Assembly: GCA_949130495.1 (NCBI GenBank)
Contig: OX422219.1
Span: 265,283,111-265,347,110 of the forward strand
Direction of reading: 5' to 3'
DNA from: Sambucus nigra
Taxonomy: Eukaryota > Streptophyta > Magnoliopsida > Dipsacales > Adoxaceae
Length of the DNA: 64,000 nt
The position numbers and the translations under genes are program-made. The notes beneath the pieces are model-generated. The model did not search any database. It saw only the letters and a program-made list of their open reading frames with translations, and was not told where the DNA came from. The first letter of the stretch is position 1, and each line of letters begins with the position of its first letter. Of the stretch, positions 24,835-35,920 are shown one piece after another.

Positions 24835-24849
24835 TGGCGCCATCTGTGG
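24835..24849 (+). other. Primer-binding site
   Basis: TGGCGCCATCTGTGG begins three to four bases after the LTR. TGGCGCCA is complementary to a tRNA acceptor ending in UGGCGCCA. The same core lies at 36242-36256 in the Tat element. Confidence 0.85.
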
Positions 24850-26989
24850 AAACGTGTTACAAGCATTATTCTCCATCAAAAGCTAAGTTTTTATTTTCTC
24901 TACGTACAATCAATTATATATTCTACATACATCTTTTGATTCAATCATGACTTTTATGTTTATATACATAAATTAATTGTCCAATTTTTATCTGCAAAAT
25001 ATTGCATATCATGATGTTAAAATCATAACTGTTAGGTTAATTCTTATTTAGAAATCTGAAAAATAATGGATTTCATAAATCATAACTGTTTGCTTGATTC
25101 TCAAGTTTCAGGTTTATATCATGGAATAAATATTTTAAATGATTACATATACCAATATATACAACGATGATAAGATTTGATAATTTTCATTGTTGATTTT
25201 GAAATAAGCTTTTAAAGATCTTTAATGACTATTCAAATTCCCATTATATTTTTAATCAGCGAATGGGAAAAGTTTAAAGGTAATAAAAAGTTTTCTCATG
25301 GAAATCATGACCCGGATCTACTTTCTCTCTTTTCAAGTTTGAGTCTCTTTGCATTCATTTTTATGAACTATATACTTAATTTGGTTCATCTTCCATCTAT
25401 GTCAATAAAGTCAAATTGATTGATTTTTTATATAAATTTAGTAATAATTTCGATCATTCACCATATTTTTATCTATGCAAATGGGGAATAGGAAGGGATC
25501 AATATAAAAAATAATTTTATGTAACCAAAAAAAATCATTACCCACCTCTTGTAAGAGAGGATCAGTAAAACAATCATGACCATATCAAGACTCTGGGTAC
25601 AAATTTGATATATTGGCCCCTCGTTCATAACATCACAGGGTTTCTTTGTCTAAATCACACGATCTAGTGGATTAGATGAGTATTCATTTAATTAACATTC
25701 TTAATGCTTAGATTTTATATCGAATGTTATTTTTCTTATCTAAGGATTTGAGATATTCTGGTCAGCCATCCATATTGTTGGTCGGCATCATCTTGGGCCA
25801 TCTTTTTTTAAAGGGAAGCTTAACCAGACCATTTTTATTTGTCGGAGATAAGATGTGAAGATCCATCAGCAACGTTGAAATAATTTTATCCAACTACGAG
25901 GTATCTTATTGTTGGTCGGAGACTCATATTGTAGCTCGGTGGAACCAATTGCAGGTCGACGATCATCTACTTCTTGATCGGCAACATCGCAGCCTTGTTC
26001 GGAGGGTTCAATTTACTGGTCAGCAACTATCCAACCATCCAACTCTTGGTTGGCAACATCTGATATTGTTCGGTGACCATCCAACAGATGGTCTGCAATA
26101 TCAATGCACCATTTTTTGTTGATCGGCGAAATCGCTCTGCTGGTCGGGAACCATATATTCTATAACTTGAGATATCCTTAAATGTTGGTCGGTAACATCC
26201 ATGCCGTTTGTCGGCAGCAGTAGAATCTTGGGGTATTAAAAAATGCAAAGCAGCCCAGATATTTCTTTAAACACGAGTTCAGCTCGGGGACAAACAGGGG
26301 CTTAAGTCTTTTTTAACTTGTGATCACCCCAAAACTATTTTTAAAACCAAGTGATAACTAATTTTCAAACAGCAACTTATACCTGATTAGTTGTTGGAGA
26401 TTAAATAACTTTACAAAAAACTCTACGTCTTATTTATGATGCATATTTGATAAAAATTTGTCCATCTCACACACATTTGGCACAAAAATATTATATTTTG
26501 AAATTTTTATGCTGATACACATCACATATTGTTTGGCTGAATAATTATTCCCATGATAATAATTATTTTCTCTGGTCTCGACAGGTGCTCGGGCAGCCTA
26601 TTAAAATTTCATAGGGATGATATTCAATCCCGATGAAAGCTCTCGTAAACCTCTGGAAAAGTAGTATTGCTCGACATCAGGCAATTGTGCCTCGACATAT
26701 CAGCCAACATATATTATTTCATTTTTTGAAATTAATATTTTTATTTCTCAAACATATACCTATCATATATTTATTAAATGATTAAATTATTCTCACGACT
26801 AATAAATTCAGCCTACACAAATGGTAGAGCAAGATATTAATTTTTACAGGTACAAGATTCAACTCCAACGAATGCTCGGAAATAATCTTACTCTTCTGAA
26901 AAATATTATCATAACTCGGCCGTATGAAATTTCACCTCAGCGAGGAACTATTGATTTTATTATTGCTATGATATCTGCTCCAGCACAAA

Positions 26990-27510
26990 TGATTCTATAT
27001 ATCCATTGGGATTCATATTCTATATTCATCTCAACATGGAGCTTGGCGAGATACTCATTATATATTCAGCTCCGAGGAAAAGCTACAACAGTTATTATAT
27101 TTCACCCCCAACGGATAGTTGGTCAGGGCAATTCTTATTTATATTCAGGCCCAGATATCGGCTCAAGAACAAATTATTCTATATATCCCTTGGGATTCAT
27201 ATTCTATATTCATCTCAACATGGAACTCGGTGAGATACTTATTATCATATTCAGCTCCGAGGAGAACTATAACATTTATTATATGTCACCCCCAACGGAT
27301 AGTTGGTCGGGGTAATTCTTATTTATATGCAGGCCCAGCAAAGTTCTCGGCCATATTCTTATGTTCTGGAAAATATTATTCTTATTCGGCATTATGAAAT
27401 TGTGCCTCAACAAGATACTTATTCAGCTTTGAGGAGAATTACAACATTCGTTGTATTTCACCCCCAACGGATAGTTGGTCGGATAATTCTTATTTATATT
27501 CAGGCCTGAC
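26990..27510 (+). repeat. Internal tandem repeat, about 170-184-bp unit, 2-3 copies
   Basis: CCCCCAACGGATAGTTGGTC recurs at about 27106, 27290 and 27460; ATTCTATATATCCxTTGGGA recurs at 26991 and 27176. The longest plus-strand frames of the element (26821-27509) are simply translations of this array. Confidence 0.8.
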
Positions 27511-27659
27511 AACATTCTCGGCCATATTCTTATGTTCTGGAAGATCTTATTCTTATTCGGCATTCTATAATTCTACCTCGACAGATCAACGAGGCATTTT
27601 ATTATTTTTAATTATTCTTTATATCTATTTGGATGCATATTCTATTCTTATTTCAGCAA

Positions 27660-27905
27660 GGAGGTCTCCAACATTTATATTATCTTATTCCCAATAATTT
27701 GTTGGTCAGCTCCAAGGAGGTCTCCAAAATTTATCATATTTTATTCCCAACAATCTGTTGGTCAGCTCCAAGGATGTCTCCAGCATATATTATCTTATTC
27801 CCAATAATCTGTTGGTTAGCTCCAAGGATGTCTCCAGCATTTATTATATCTTATTCCCAACAATCCATTGGTCAGCTCCGAGGAAGTCTCTATCATTTAT
27901 TATCA
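27660..27905 (+). repeat. Internal tandem repeat, about 56-bp unit, 4 copies
   Basis: TTGGTCAGCTCC-type cores occur at about 27702, 27758, 27812 and 27868, each followed by AAGGAxGTCTCCA and preceded by TATTCCCAAxAAT. Confidence 0.85.
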
Positions 27906-28065
27906 AACTTGTATTCCTCCGGGAAGTAAAGCTACTTGTATTCCTCCGGGAAGTAAAACTTGTATTCCTCCGGGAAGTAAAGCTACTTGTATTCCTCTGG
28001 GAAGTAAAACTTGTATTCTCTGGGAAGTAAAACTTGTATTCCTCTGGGAAGTAAAACTATATATT
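27906..28065 (+). repeat. Internal tandem repeat, 24-27-bp unit, 6-7 copies
   Basis: The unit ACTTGTATTCCTCCGGGAAG plus TAAA(GCT) repeats with little divergence; later copies read CTCTGGGAAG. It is among the youngest arrays in the interior. Confidence 0.9.
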
Positions 28066-28384
28066 CCTAAAAATGCCAACTTATGTTGGTTAGGAAGTAA
28101 ATCTATTCCCAAAAATGTCAACTCAGGTTGGTCGGAAATAAGAAGTTGTCAACTACAGTTGGTCGGAAACAAAGTATGAGTATGTGAAAGCGATCAAGCA
28201 AAAAGCATTCAAAGTTCACATTCCACACTTGGGGGCTTCTATTACAGATACATTTGTTCATTCGGTGGCACATTCTTATAACATCATGCAGTCGAGCATC
28301 AGATTCAACTCCACAAACTCACACGGTCGGGGCCCCGACCAATCATCATTCAGGAGTTCTTTTTTCTTGCTCAGGAATTATTTT

Positions 28385-28470
28385 TGATATTGAAGTTCAG
28401 GAGGCTATTGAATTTCAAGAGGTATATTGAAGTTCAGGAGGTATATTGAAGTTCAGGAGGCATATTTAGA
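28385..28470 (+). repeat. Internal tandem repeat, about 23-bp unit, 3-4 copies
   Basis: TATTGAAGTTCAGGAGG recurs three to four times with small changes, and once more near 28487. It is noncoding. Confidence 0.8.
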
Positions 28471-29009
28471 AGTTATTATGCACATACTATTGAAGTTCAG
28501 AAGTCAAATTCAGCATCTACAGCACTGAGATCTTTACTACTACTGTCCCGACCACCATTGAATAAGAAGTTGTATGAAAATGTTTCGAAGTCCACCACTA
28601 GCTTGGTACTAATCAGATTGAAGAGTTGGGTTCAAAATCTAGTATGTTACTCGACAAAGTATTCAGAGGATCATAAATCAGAAGAATCAAGCACGTGAAG
28701 TTAGCACTCAGTTGCTCGGCACAGGAGGCAGTTGGTCGGCTAGCAAACCAATCAACATACTTGAAGATTATGACAAGCTACAAGTTGCATACTATGGCAT
28801 GGCTGCATCCAAATTCCCAGGGGTGATACATAGCATACGGAGTTCCTCAAAAGAAAGATTATCAACCATCGATCAGCCTGCATCATATGTCGTCCAGGAA
28901 ATAATGCACTTTATGTTGAACAAATCAAGAAGGTAGATCAAGAATTTCATGAGCACCGAGCAACACTGCAGAATAAATACTCCATCCTTTCAAGTAAACC
29001 ATCAAGCAT

Positions 29010-29026
29010 GGAGCATTGGGGGCTTC
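29010..29026 (+). other. Polypurine tract
   Basis: GGAGCATTGGGGGCTTC ends directly at the first base of the 3' LTR. TTGGGGGCT is the usual tract form in gypsy elements. Confidence 0.8.
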
Positions 29027-29690
29027 TGTTAACTCAAAAATTCTCCATCTATGAGGACCAATCAGAAAAGGACACATGTCATCCTACGTGGCAATATTCG
29101 ACATCCGAGGAGAGTTGGTCGGCACCCGAGGAGTATTAGTCGGCACCCGAGGAGAGTTGGTCAGTACCCGAGGAAAATTAGTTGGCACCCAAGGAGTATT
29201 AGTCGGCACCCGAGGAGAGTTGGTCGGCATACCAACCAGGAAGATCAAAGGATAACTATGCATTTAATGTGCATTAATGAAGATGGCAGTGCATTTAATG
29301 AGCCTCAATGTACATTTATACTGTATTAATAGATGACAACACATAGCATACCAAGCAATTCAATAATTAGATTCGTTGAATGTAGACATAAATGTCTACA
29401 TACAATGAATCTCTTGATCTCCCATCACTATAAATACATGTATCCCCTTAGCCAAAAGGGAGAGATCCAAGAGAACCTAGAAACCCCATACACAAGATAC
29501 ACATCCTTTCTCTCTCTACACCCTATGGTGCAATTGTAAACCCCTGGGAATAAAATAACAGTGGGCGTAGGCTTTATTCATAGTCGAACCACTTTAAAAA
29601 TCTTTGTCTCTCATGTGCTTGATTGGATTGCTTCTATCTATTTATTTGTGATCATAAAAATGGGATTCGGTCCAGTTTTTTGCATCAACA
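29027..29690 (+). repeat. 3' LTR of the protein-less element (664 bp)
   Basis: Same sequence as 24189-24831 apart from scattered substitutions and exactly one extra 21-bp unit in the array at 29107-29234, which accounts for the whole 21-bp length difference. TATA box at 29429-29436. Confidence 0.9.
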
Positions 29691-29695
29691 GTCAA
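29691..29695. repeat. Target-site duplication GTCAA, right
   Basis: GTCAA follows the terminal CAACA of the 3' LTR and matches 24184-24188. Confidence 0.9.
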
Positions 29696-30355
29696 ATTGT
29701 AAAATTTCTTTGAAAAGAACACAACAATATGTAAAATTTAATTCCAAATAACTTTCGGGTTTGACACTTTTTTGGGAAAAAATATTTAGGGCCTGTGTTG
29801 AGGAATTTTCATTTCGACCAGGAGAAATAAACTTTTCTTTGGCTCTTAGTGCTGTGTTGTCAGCCCAGCTATTGGGCGCATGAGATTTTCTTATAAAAAA
29901 ACCATCTCCTATATACACATCCGACTAGACAACTTTAAAAGGAGTTGTGTTCCTTAATTAAAAGAAATTAAAAAACTTAATCTCTCTCTCTCTCTCTCTC
30001 TCTCTTTAAATCCACTCAAACATTCTGCATAAATGCCAAACAACTCCATCTCTCCTATTCCTTTCTCTTTAACCATGAAATTTAGACTATATTCTCATGC
30101 CTTAACACATAACACCCTTTGTGCGTTAATTATATACCATTATTGGAATTAAAAGTTATGTTTTGAGTGATTCAAATAGGGTTTTAAGCTGAGCTTTTTG
30201 GAGTTAACGAAGCTAGAAGGGGATTTTACGTGGATCTTTTACGGAGTTTGGAAGCCTCTCTCATCTTCTTCAAGTGATGTTCATCTTACGAGGAGGTGTG
30301 GTTTTATTTATGGCATTTTATATTCTGAAAATATATTATGCATTACACACACACA

Positions 30356-30390
<35 letters not shown>

Positions 30391-30594
30391 ATACATGCTA
30401 CATATTTATGAAACTATGTTATAATTAGTTAAAAAAAATAAGTTTTGAATATAGTTCACAAGTTATGAAATTTAAAAAATATTGTTTTAATTTTATGGAA
30501 TAAAAATGCCACCATTTTGTAATATTAATATTTTCTTAAGAATAAATGGAAATATGGAACCAAGTTGTGTGAATAAGTTTTTCCACTAATATTA
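29696..30594. other. Noncoding flank with microsatellites
   Basis: No coding frame recognised. It holds a (TC)n run at 29981-30005 and a compound (AC)7(GT)14 run at 30345-30387 that is self-complementary. The phrase TTTTGGAGTTAACGAAGCTA near 30197 resembles the transcribed part of chromovirus LTRs, but I cannot define borders. Confidence 0.4.
30345..30387. repeat. Palindromic (AC)7(GT)14 microsatellite
   Basis: ACACACACACACAC passes directly into GTGTGTGT..., so the left part can pair with the right part in a hairpin. Confidence 0.9.
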
Positions 30595-30985
30595 AAATAT
30601 TTGAAATTATGTTTTTATGATAGTGTTATGATAAAATATTACTATTTCATTAAAGAAGTTATTATTTCATGAAGAGTGTTAATAAGCAAAAACGGGTTAC
30701 ATTTTATACAAAAAATGTTAAATGTGACACTATGTAATATATTAGGACAAAAGTGGTGATATCAGAATGAGGATTTTCATTGAATTGTTGTAAATATTTT
30801 AAAACTATCGATGGATTAGGAATAATATAACTCCAATGTAATGAATGTTATAAAACATTGTTTAACTTTTGAGGGACGAAATGCTAAAAAATAGCAAAAC
30901 AAGGGTTTGAATAAAAAGGTGCGAATGTCAGCAAAATGTTAATGATATTGAAAGGTAAAACATAATTTCAATTTAACTGTTGATT
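30595..30985. repeat. Dispersed repeat, copy 2 (partner at 4490-4875)
   Basis: Collinear with copy 1. It is flanked by a direct repeat of about 60 bp (30492-30552 and 30980-31045, core TTTTATGGAATAAAAATGCC), suggesting a local duplication. Confidence 0.75.
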
Positions 30986-31068
30986 TTATGGAATAAAAAT
31001 GCCACCATTGTATAATATTATTATTTTCAAAAGAGTAAATGGAAATATAAAACATTACTTGTGGAGTG

Positions 31069-31440
31069 GGATGAAGAAGGACATTGCGGAGTTCATGTCC
31101 AAATGTGCCACCTATCAGTTGGTAAAGGTGGACCATCAGAGACCACTGGGGTTACTATAGCCACTAGAGATCCCTATGTGGAAATGGGAGAGCATTTACA
31201 TGGATTTCATCACGGGGTTACCTACGTCACAGAGGGGTCACGATTCTATATGGGTAGTGGTGGATTAGTTGACCAAGGTATATCATTTCCTGCCGATGCA
31301 GATAGACTACACTACGAAACAGTATGCCCAGATATTTATAGTAGAGATAGTGTGGCTTCATAGGGTGCCCTTTAATATTGTGTCCGACAGGGACAAGATC
31401 TTTGTGTCCCAATTTTAGGAGAGCTTCTAGGAAGCCATGG
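31069..31440 (+). pseudogene. Chromovirus (Tekay-like) integrase fragment
   Basis: Starting at 31069 the plus strand reads [20 protein letters not shown], the end of the zinc-binding region, then DHQRPLGLL, a stop, [18 protein letters not shown] with the first catalytic Asp (31180-31215), KQYAQIFIVEIVWLH, and RVPFNIVSDRDKIFVSQF with the second catalytic Asp (31365-31415). This wording (HQRPxGLLQPL, [15 protein letters not shown]) is typical of Tekay/Del-type chromoviruses. Two or more stops, loss of everything upstream of the zinc region, and absence of the third catalytic residue make it a fragment. Integrase joins the DNA copy to the chromosome. Confidence 0.85.
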
Positions 31441-33773
31441 GTAAATACATGCCAAATACTATTCCCTTAACCTCAAACATAACGTTATCTAAATATGAAT
31501 ACAAGGATTAAAGAGATCAAATTAAACCTCGCTTCACTCAAAACAATAAAATAAGAGTTTGGTACAATAACTACAACGCTGAACTGGTGATGACTGTAAT
31601 CGATGACTGGGTTGTCAAGAGAGAAGTCTATGTCGGACTAGCAAGAGCACCTGAAAAATGCAATAGGTCAGGTTCACCACAATAAGGTAAAAGATATGCA
31701 ACTCAAGTAGTAAAACTGTCAATCATAAGTATAAATAACAAATCCACAGTTCTTAATGTAACTGCTTACTAATTTATCCCACCCATACTAGTGATAATAT
31801 TTTATAAAGTGTATTTTATGAATTATTATAAAATATTACTAGTTCCCATAAATGATGAGATCACTAGTACATCAATAATGCATCGGTAATGAAATAACAT
31901 ATGACTATTCCCGACTAACTACGAGGTCACTAAATCATAAGTCCACCACTTTTTAGTTGGCGCAAAAAAATGGATGGGCATCTCCCTCGCCAGCTTCCAT
32001 ATTCTAAATAACTGGAATTTCCCTCTCATACCTCCATAATATAAATAACCGACATCTCGCTCGCCCACCTCCATAATATAAATAGCCAATCATAACATAA
32101 CCATGACTCTAAACTGAGCCATACCAATAATATAAACATCCGTACCCAACCCATTTTATCACAATAACCTAACGGATAATTATTTATTTTATTTAGTCTA
32201 GATATTAAAATTCATATTTTTATCCATACATATTCCCATTATGTGTAAGGGCAACAACAACCAGAACCGCAACCATAAACTAAGTCCAAATTTCAAACTT
32301 TATTATTTAACATTTTGTGTCCGAAGTTTCATGGGGAGAATGTCCAACGTCTGAGAAGTCATAAGAATACACAATTCCAAAGGAATAGGCTAACACAAAT
32401 CCAATATATGTTTTTAATCAAATTACAACCTACTTTATTGATTGATTTTCAATATATATCTGTGTTAATTTCATATGATAGTTCATTCATTAAGAATTCT
32501 AATTGGAGAAGATGTAATTCAATGTCATTAGATGTATTTCTAACTAAAATAAGGTATCACATGACAATATTTCAATTTTCAATACTTAACAATTTTCTAA
32601 ATTGAAATCCAAATTCAACTATAATATGAATTATCATGCAAGTGTCCTTATTTTCATAATTCAAGAATAGGGGTGTACTTTCAAATTCAATCTCAAGAGG
32701 GGAAACATAATAATTTTTCAATTCACATTATCAAGGATGGATCATATTTACCATTTCAATTCAAATTTAGAATAAAATTGACTTAAGAACATTCTTGTTT
32801 CAAAATTTTATTAAACTAAATGAATGAATTGAATTAGCTACTATATGCAACATATGATTTGTGGTATATTCAATGTATAGAAAAAACTTTAACTTAGAAG
32901 AATGATTTGTTAAAAAATTAGGCCTTTTTGTTTCTAATCAAATTTAGAATTGAGAAAACATGCATAGGTAGATATTGGAACTTATATGCATTAGAGGAGA
33001 GTGTAATTTTATCTTGCCTTTTGAATGAGAAGTGTAGAATTTGATGTTTTCAGTGAAGCCTACTGAATGTGTGAATATCTTCTGGAATCTTCATCTTCCT
33101 CCATGCTTTTATTCTTTTATCAGGTTGCTTTACTCCCTTATTTAATATTCTTAATCTTATAAAATGGGTTTGTTATGGTGCATTTAGGTTTAAGAACAAC
33201 TAGGGGTTATAAGTGTGGAGAGTAGGGATAATGAAAGTTTTAGATAAAAGTTTTAAGAGTTTAAATGAGGGAATAGGAGGGTTAAACCCCTTTTAAAACC
33301 CAATCACCTAGCCAACCCCGTGGGTGACCCACATCCCATCAATTGTCGTGGATTCGGTCTTCTCCATTTTCTTTTTATTTTCTCTTTATTTTAATCATGC
33401 AAAATTCATTAAACTTTCTTAATTGTTTCCATCTCATTTCATCTTAGCTTGTCCTTAGATTTCCCTACTTGTTCCCTAAGTCTTTACCAAATTACCTACA
33501 TATGCTTAGGACCATTTGTGTATTACCAACCCAACCAAAATCTACTTTCTCAAAATAAACACTTCAATTACAATTCAAGCCCAATATAGGTATGGCCAAA
33601 ACCAAACAACTTATAAGTATAATTTACTTATTCTAGTAAGTCTAATGTATTTTATTTATTTCAATTAAAATCAAATCAAGATAATTTTAATAAATTTAAT
33701 TTAATTCCCTTTTTAAATCCTTTTCCCTTTCAATTATATATTTAATAAATTACTGAAAATATGGGGTACTGCA
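31441..33773 (-). repeat. Probable 3' LTR of the minus-strand chromovirus, outer border unknown
   Basis: Just after the minus-strand integrase (33790-34716) the minus strand reads GAATTTCGAGGATGTAATTC, TTGGGGGAGAAGAT and then TGCAGTACCCCATATTTTC. That is the chromovirus pattern of stop region, purine tract and LTR start (TGTAACACCCC form), placing the LTR start at 33773. Below that the DNA is AT-rich and noncoding. Where the LTR ends is not visible. Confidence 0.45.
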
Positions 33774-33789
33774 ATCTTCTCCCCCAACA

Positions 33790-34716
33790 GAAAGAATTAC
33801 ATCCTCGAAATTCACAAGAAAAAGATATCCTGACCTAAAAATAACTTTGGGAATTGTTGTCTCATCAAATCATCATATTCCCACACGGTCTCCTATTCAT
33901 TATGGTGGTTTCATTGAACATGTACTAAAGATATCGCCTTGGAATGAATCCTTTGAATACTCCTATCCAGTATACTCATTGGTTGCTCAATATAAGAAGC
34001 GTCCAAATCAAACTCAATCTCGCCCAAACCAATGTGCTAATAGGTAGCATTAGGATGAAAAAATCTACAAAGTATGGACATTTGAAACACGTTGTGTACT
34101 CGGTTAAGATGATCAAGAACTATTAAATGGTGTGCAACCTTCCCCACTTTTTGTTCAATCATAAAATGCCCAATATTAAGTGGCACAAATTTCCTTTTCT
34201 TCCCAAAATGCATTAACCCTATCATCGGAGAAACCCGAAGTAGGGCTTGCTCCCCCACCTCAAACTGCATAGGTTTTCTATTAAAGTTGGCATAAATATT
34301 ATGTTCATTATGTGATGTCTTAATCCACTCTCTAATCTACTTGATCTTTATTGTCAACTCTTGGATGAATTCCAACCTCAAAAGTCTACCTTCACTCGGG
34401 TTCAACCAACATACCGGTGATCGGCATGGTCACTCATAAAATTCCTCATAAGGTGCCATATAAATGGACTTATGAGAGCTATTGTTATATGAAAACTCCA
34501 TCAATGGTAAGTGTACCTCCCAACTGCCTTTAAAGTCCATTGCACATGTCCTAGCATGTCCTCTAATACCTGATTTACCCTTTCCATCTGGCCATCCATT
34601 ATGGATGGTAAGACGTGCTAAGATGTAGTTGATTCGTTATAACCTGTTGAAAAATTTCCCAAAAAATTGGCACAATGGCAGGGTCCCAATTTGAAATATT
34701 CAATAATGAAACCCCG
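33790..34716 (-). pseudogene. Chromovirus integrase, C-terminal half
   Basis: The minus strand from 34716 reads GVSLLNISNWDPA (second catalytic region, Arg lost), IFWEIFQQVITNQLHLS, a 'STSYHPxxDGQxERVNQVLEDML' block near 34560-34640 containing the third catalytic position, SWEVHLPLMEFSYNNSSHKS (34480-34540), then the GPY/F-type region MQFEVGEQALLRVSP to RVHNVFQMSILCRF (34037-34270), and a tail YIEQPMSILDRSIQ with MRQQFPKLF near 33850. It is the continuation of 53973-54280 and 62832-62986, separated by two insertions. Stops and frameshifts are present. Confidence 0.85.
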
Positions 34717-34803
34717 TGTTATTATTTATAGGTACATAATGATTTTGATTAGAGGAGCTTTTCAAGCAACGACCAATAAATACACGCAAAAGCATTTCTA
34801 TCA
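34717..34803 (+). repeat. Truncated 5' LTR end of the Athila-like element
   Basis: TTATTATTTATAGGTAC through TTTCTATCA aligns with the last 90 bases of the 3' LTR (53885-53972: TTATTATATTTTGTAGGTAT...GTTATCA). The upstream 2.2 kb of this LTR is missing. Confidence 0.6.
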
Positions 34804-34805
34804 AA

Positions 34806-34822
34806 TGGCGTCGTTGCCGGGG
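34806..34822 (+). other. Primer-binding site, Athila type
   Basis: TGGCGTCGTTGCCGGGG differs by one base from TGGCGCCGTTGCCGGGG, the site complementary to tRNA-Asp used by Athila elements and found intact at 61092-61108 (minus). Confidence 0.75.
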
Positions 34823-35232
34823 AGAGATTAAGCAAAAGTTATCAAATGGCATCGTTGCCATTCTTGGGATTGTGAAGCTCGGAGCGGATTCCATTTTGTG
34901 ACTCACTTGTATTGTACTTTTTTTCATTTTATTACCATTTTTTCATTTTATTAGAAGGATTGTATTAGGACTTATTTTATTCTTGGCTTGTATTGCGGTG
35001 CATAGAGACACCATTTATTTTCATTTAAAATTTGTAATAATTGAAGATAAACGTGATAGGGAAACCGGACAATGTAGAGAGAGGGCGTCAATTGGCGAGG
35101 ATTTAGAAGCCTCTCTACCTTGGGTCGGTAGGACTCCCGGGGATGACTGAGATAGGTGTGATCTCACCCCGGTCGACTCAAATTTTTTGGCACCCCGCGG
35201 CGTAAAAACCGTGGGAGGTACATTTTCTAAAC

Positions 35233-35237
35233 CCTCG
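35233..35237. repeat. Target-site duplication CCTCG, left
   Basis: CCTCG precedes the 5' LTR and recurs at 47036-47040 after the 3' LTR. Confidence 0.9.
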
Positions 35238-35290
35238 TGATATACCCATATATGTCCTCGGCCACGCCGAGGGCACTCTGCACTTCATCA

Positions 35291-35632
35291 AGCTCCGGAC
35301 GACCCCACAGGAGGCCGACCCTTCATTAGGCTACGAACGACCCCTCAAGGGGCCGACCCTTAATTAGGATCCGGACGACCCCTCGAGGGGCCGACCCTTC
35401 ATCAAGCTCCGGACGACCCCTCAGGGGGCCGACCCTTCATCGGGTTCCGGATGACCCCTCTAGGGGCCGACCCTTCATCAGGCTCCGGATGACCCCTCGA
35501 GGGGCCGACCTTTCATCAGGCTCTGGACGACCCCTCGGGAGGCCGACCATTCAGCAGGCTCCGAATGACCCCTCAGGGGGCCGACCTTACGACAGGCTCC
35601 GGACGACCCTCCAAGGGTACGACAGTATGAGG
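35291..35632 (+). repeat. 38-bp tandem array, 9 units, in the 5' LTR
   Basis: Each unit follows GGCTCCGGACGACCCCTCGA / GGGGCCGACCCTTCATCA. The centre CCCCTCGAGGGG is a 12-base palindrome. The 3' LTR has six units at 46202-46429. CpG-rich units like these are plausible methylation or protein-binding targets. Confidence 0.9.
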
Positions 35633-35911
35633 CCAGAATCAGGCCAGACTCACCACCGGAAGGAACTTTGCCCTCGGCCTCGGCTCATAGGTCGAGGGTG
35701 ACATCATCACAGCGCGTGGTTTGGAAGACGCGTGGAACAGTGCGCGTGAGGCTCACATGGCACATGGGAGACCGTTATAACAAAATCACACCCTCACGTG
35801 AGGGAATATTATGTCATCATTTGGCATCTATAGGTGTCAACAGGGGATTGGCTAGATCATCATTCACATGCACCATGCATACTTGGGGGGTACACTACAC
35901 CCCCCCAAGAC

Positions 35912-35920
35912 CTATATATA
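35912..35920 (+). promoter_or_regulatory. TATA box in the Tat 5' LTR
   Basis: GACCTATATATACTTGTC matches the plant TATA consensus and is repeated at 46709-46717 in the 3' LTR. Confidence 0.65.

Larger units (their letters stand above)
24189..29690 (+). mobile_element. Complete non-autonomous LTR retrotransposon (LARD-like), 5502 bp
   Basis: Two LTRs (24189-24831 and 29027-29690) start TGTT and end AACA, a primer-binding site follows the first, a purine tract precedes the second, and GTCAA is duplicated at both outer borders. The 4.2-kb interior has no gag, protease, RT, RNase H or integrase motif on either strand; frames there are short and made of tandem repeats. It fits the LARD class, which relies on proteins of another element. 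Its primer-binding core TTGGCGCCATCTGTGG and its LTR-end wording match the Tat element at 35238-47035, so a Tat-lineage partner is inferred. The LTRs differ at roughly 14 sites by eye plus one 21-bp unit, so the insertion is fairly recent. Confidence 0.9.

Noticed and set aside
26821..27509. Plus-strand frames of 68-164 codons in the protein-less element
   Set aside because: Their translations only repeat the 180-bp tandem units in different frames; no domain is recognisable.
27906..28065. Possible CRISPR-like array of short repeats
   Set aside because: Units follow each other without unique spacers of constant length; it is a tandem minisatellite in a plant retroelement.
31061..31363. 100-codon plus-strand frame starting MEWDEEGH
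   Set aside because: It is out of frame with the integrase motifs that start at 31069.
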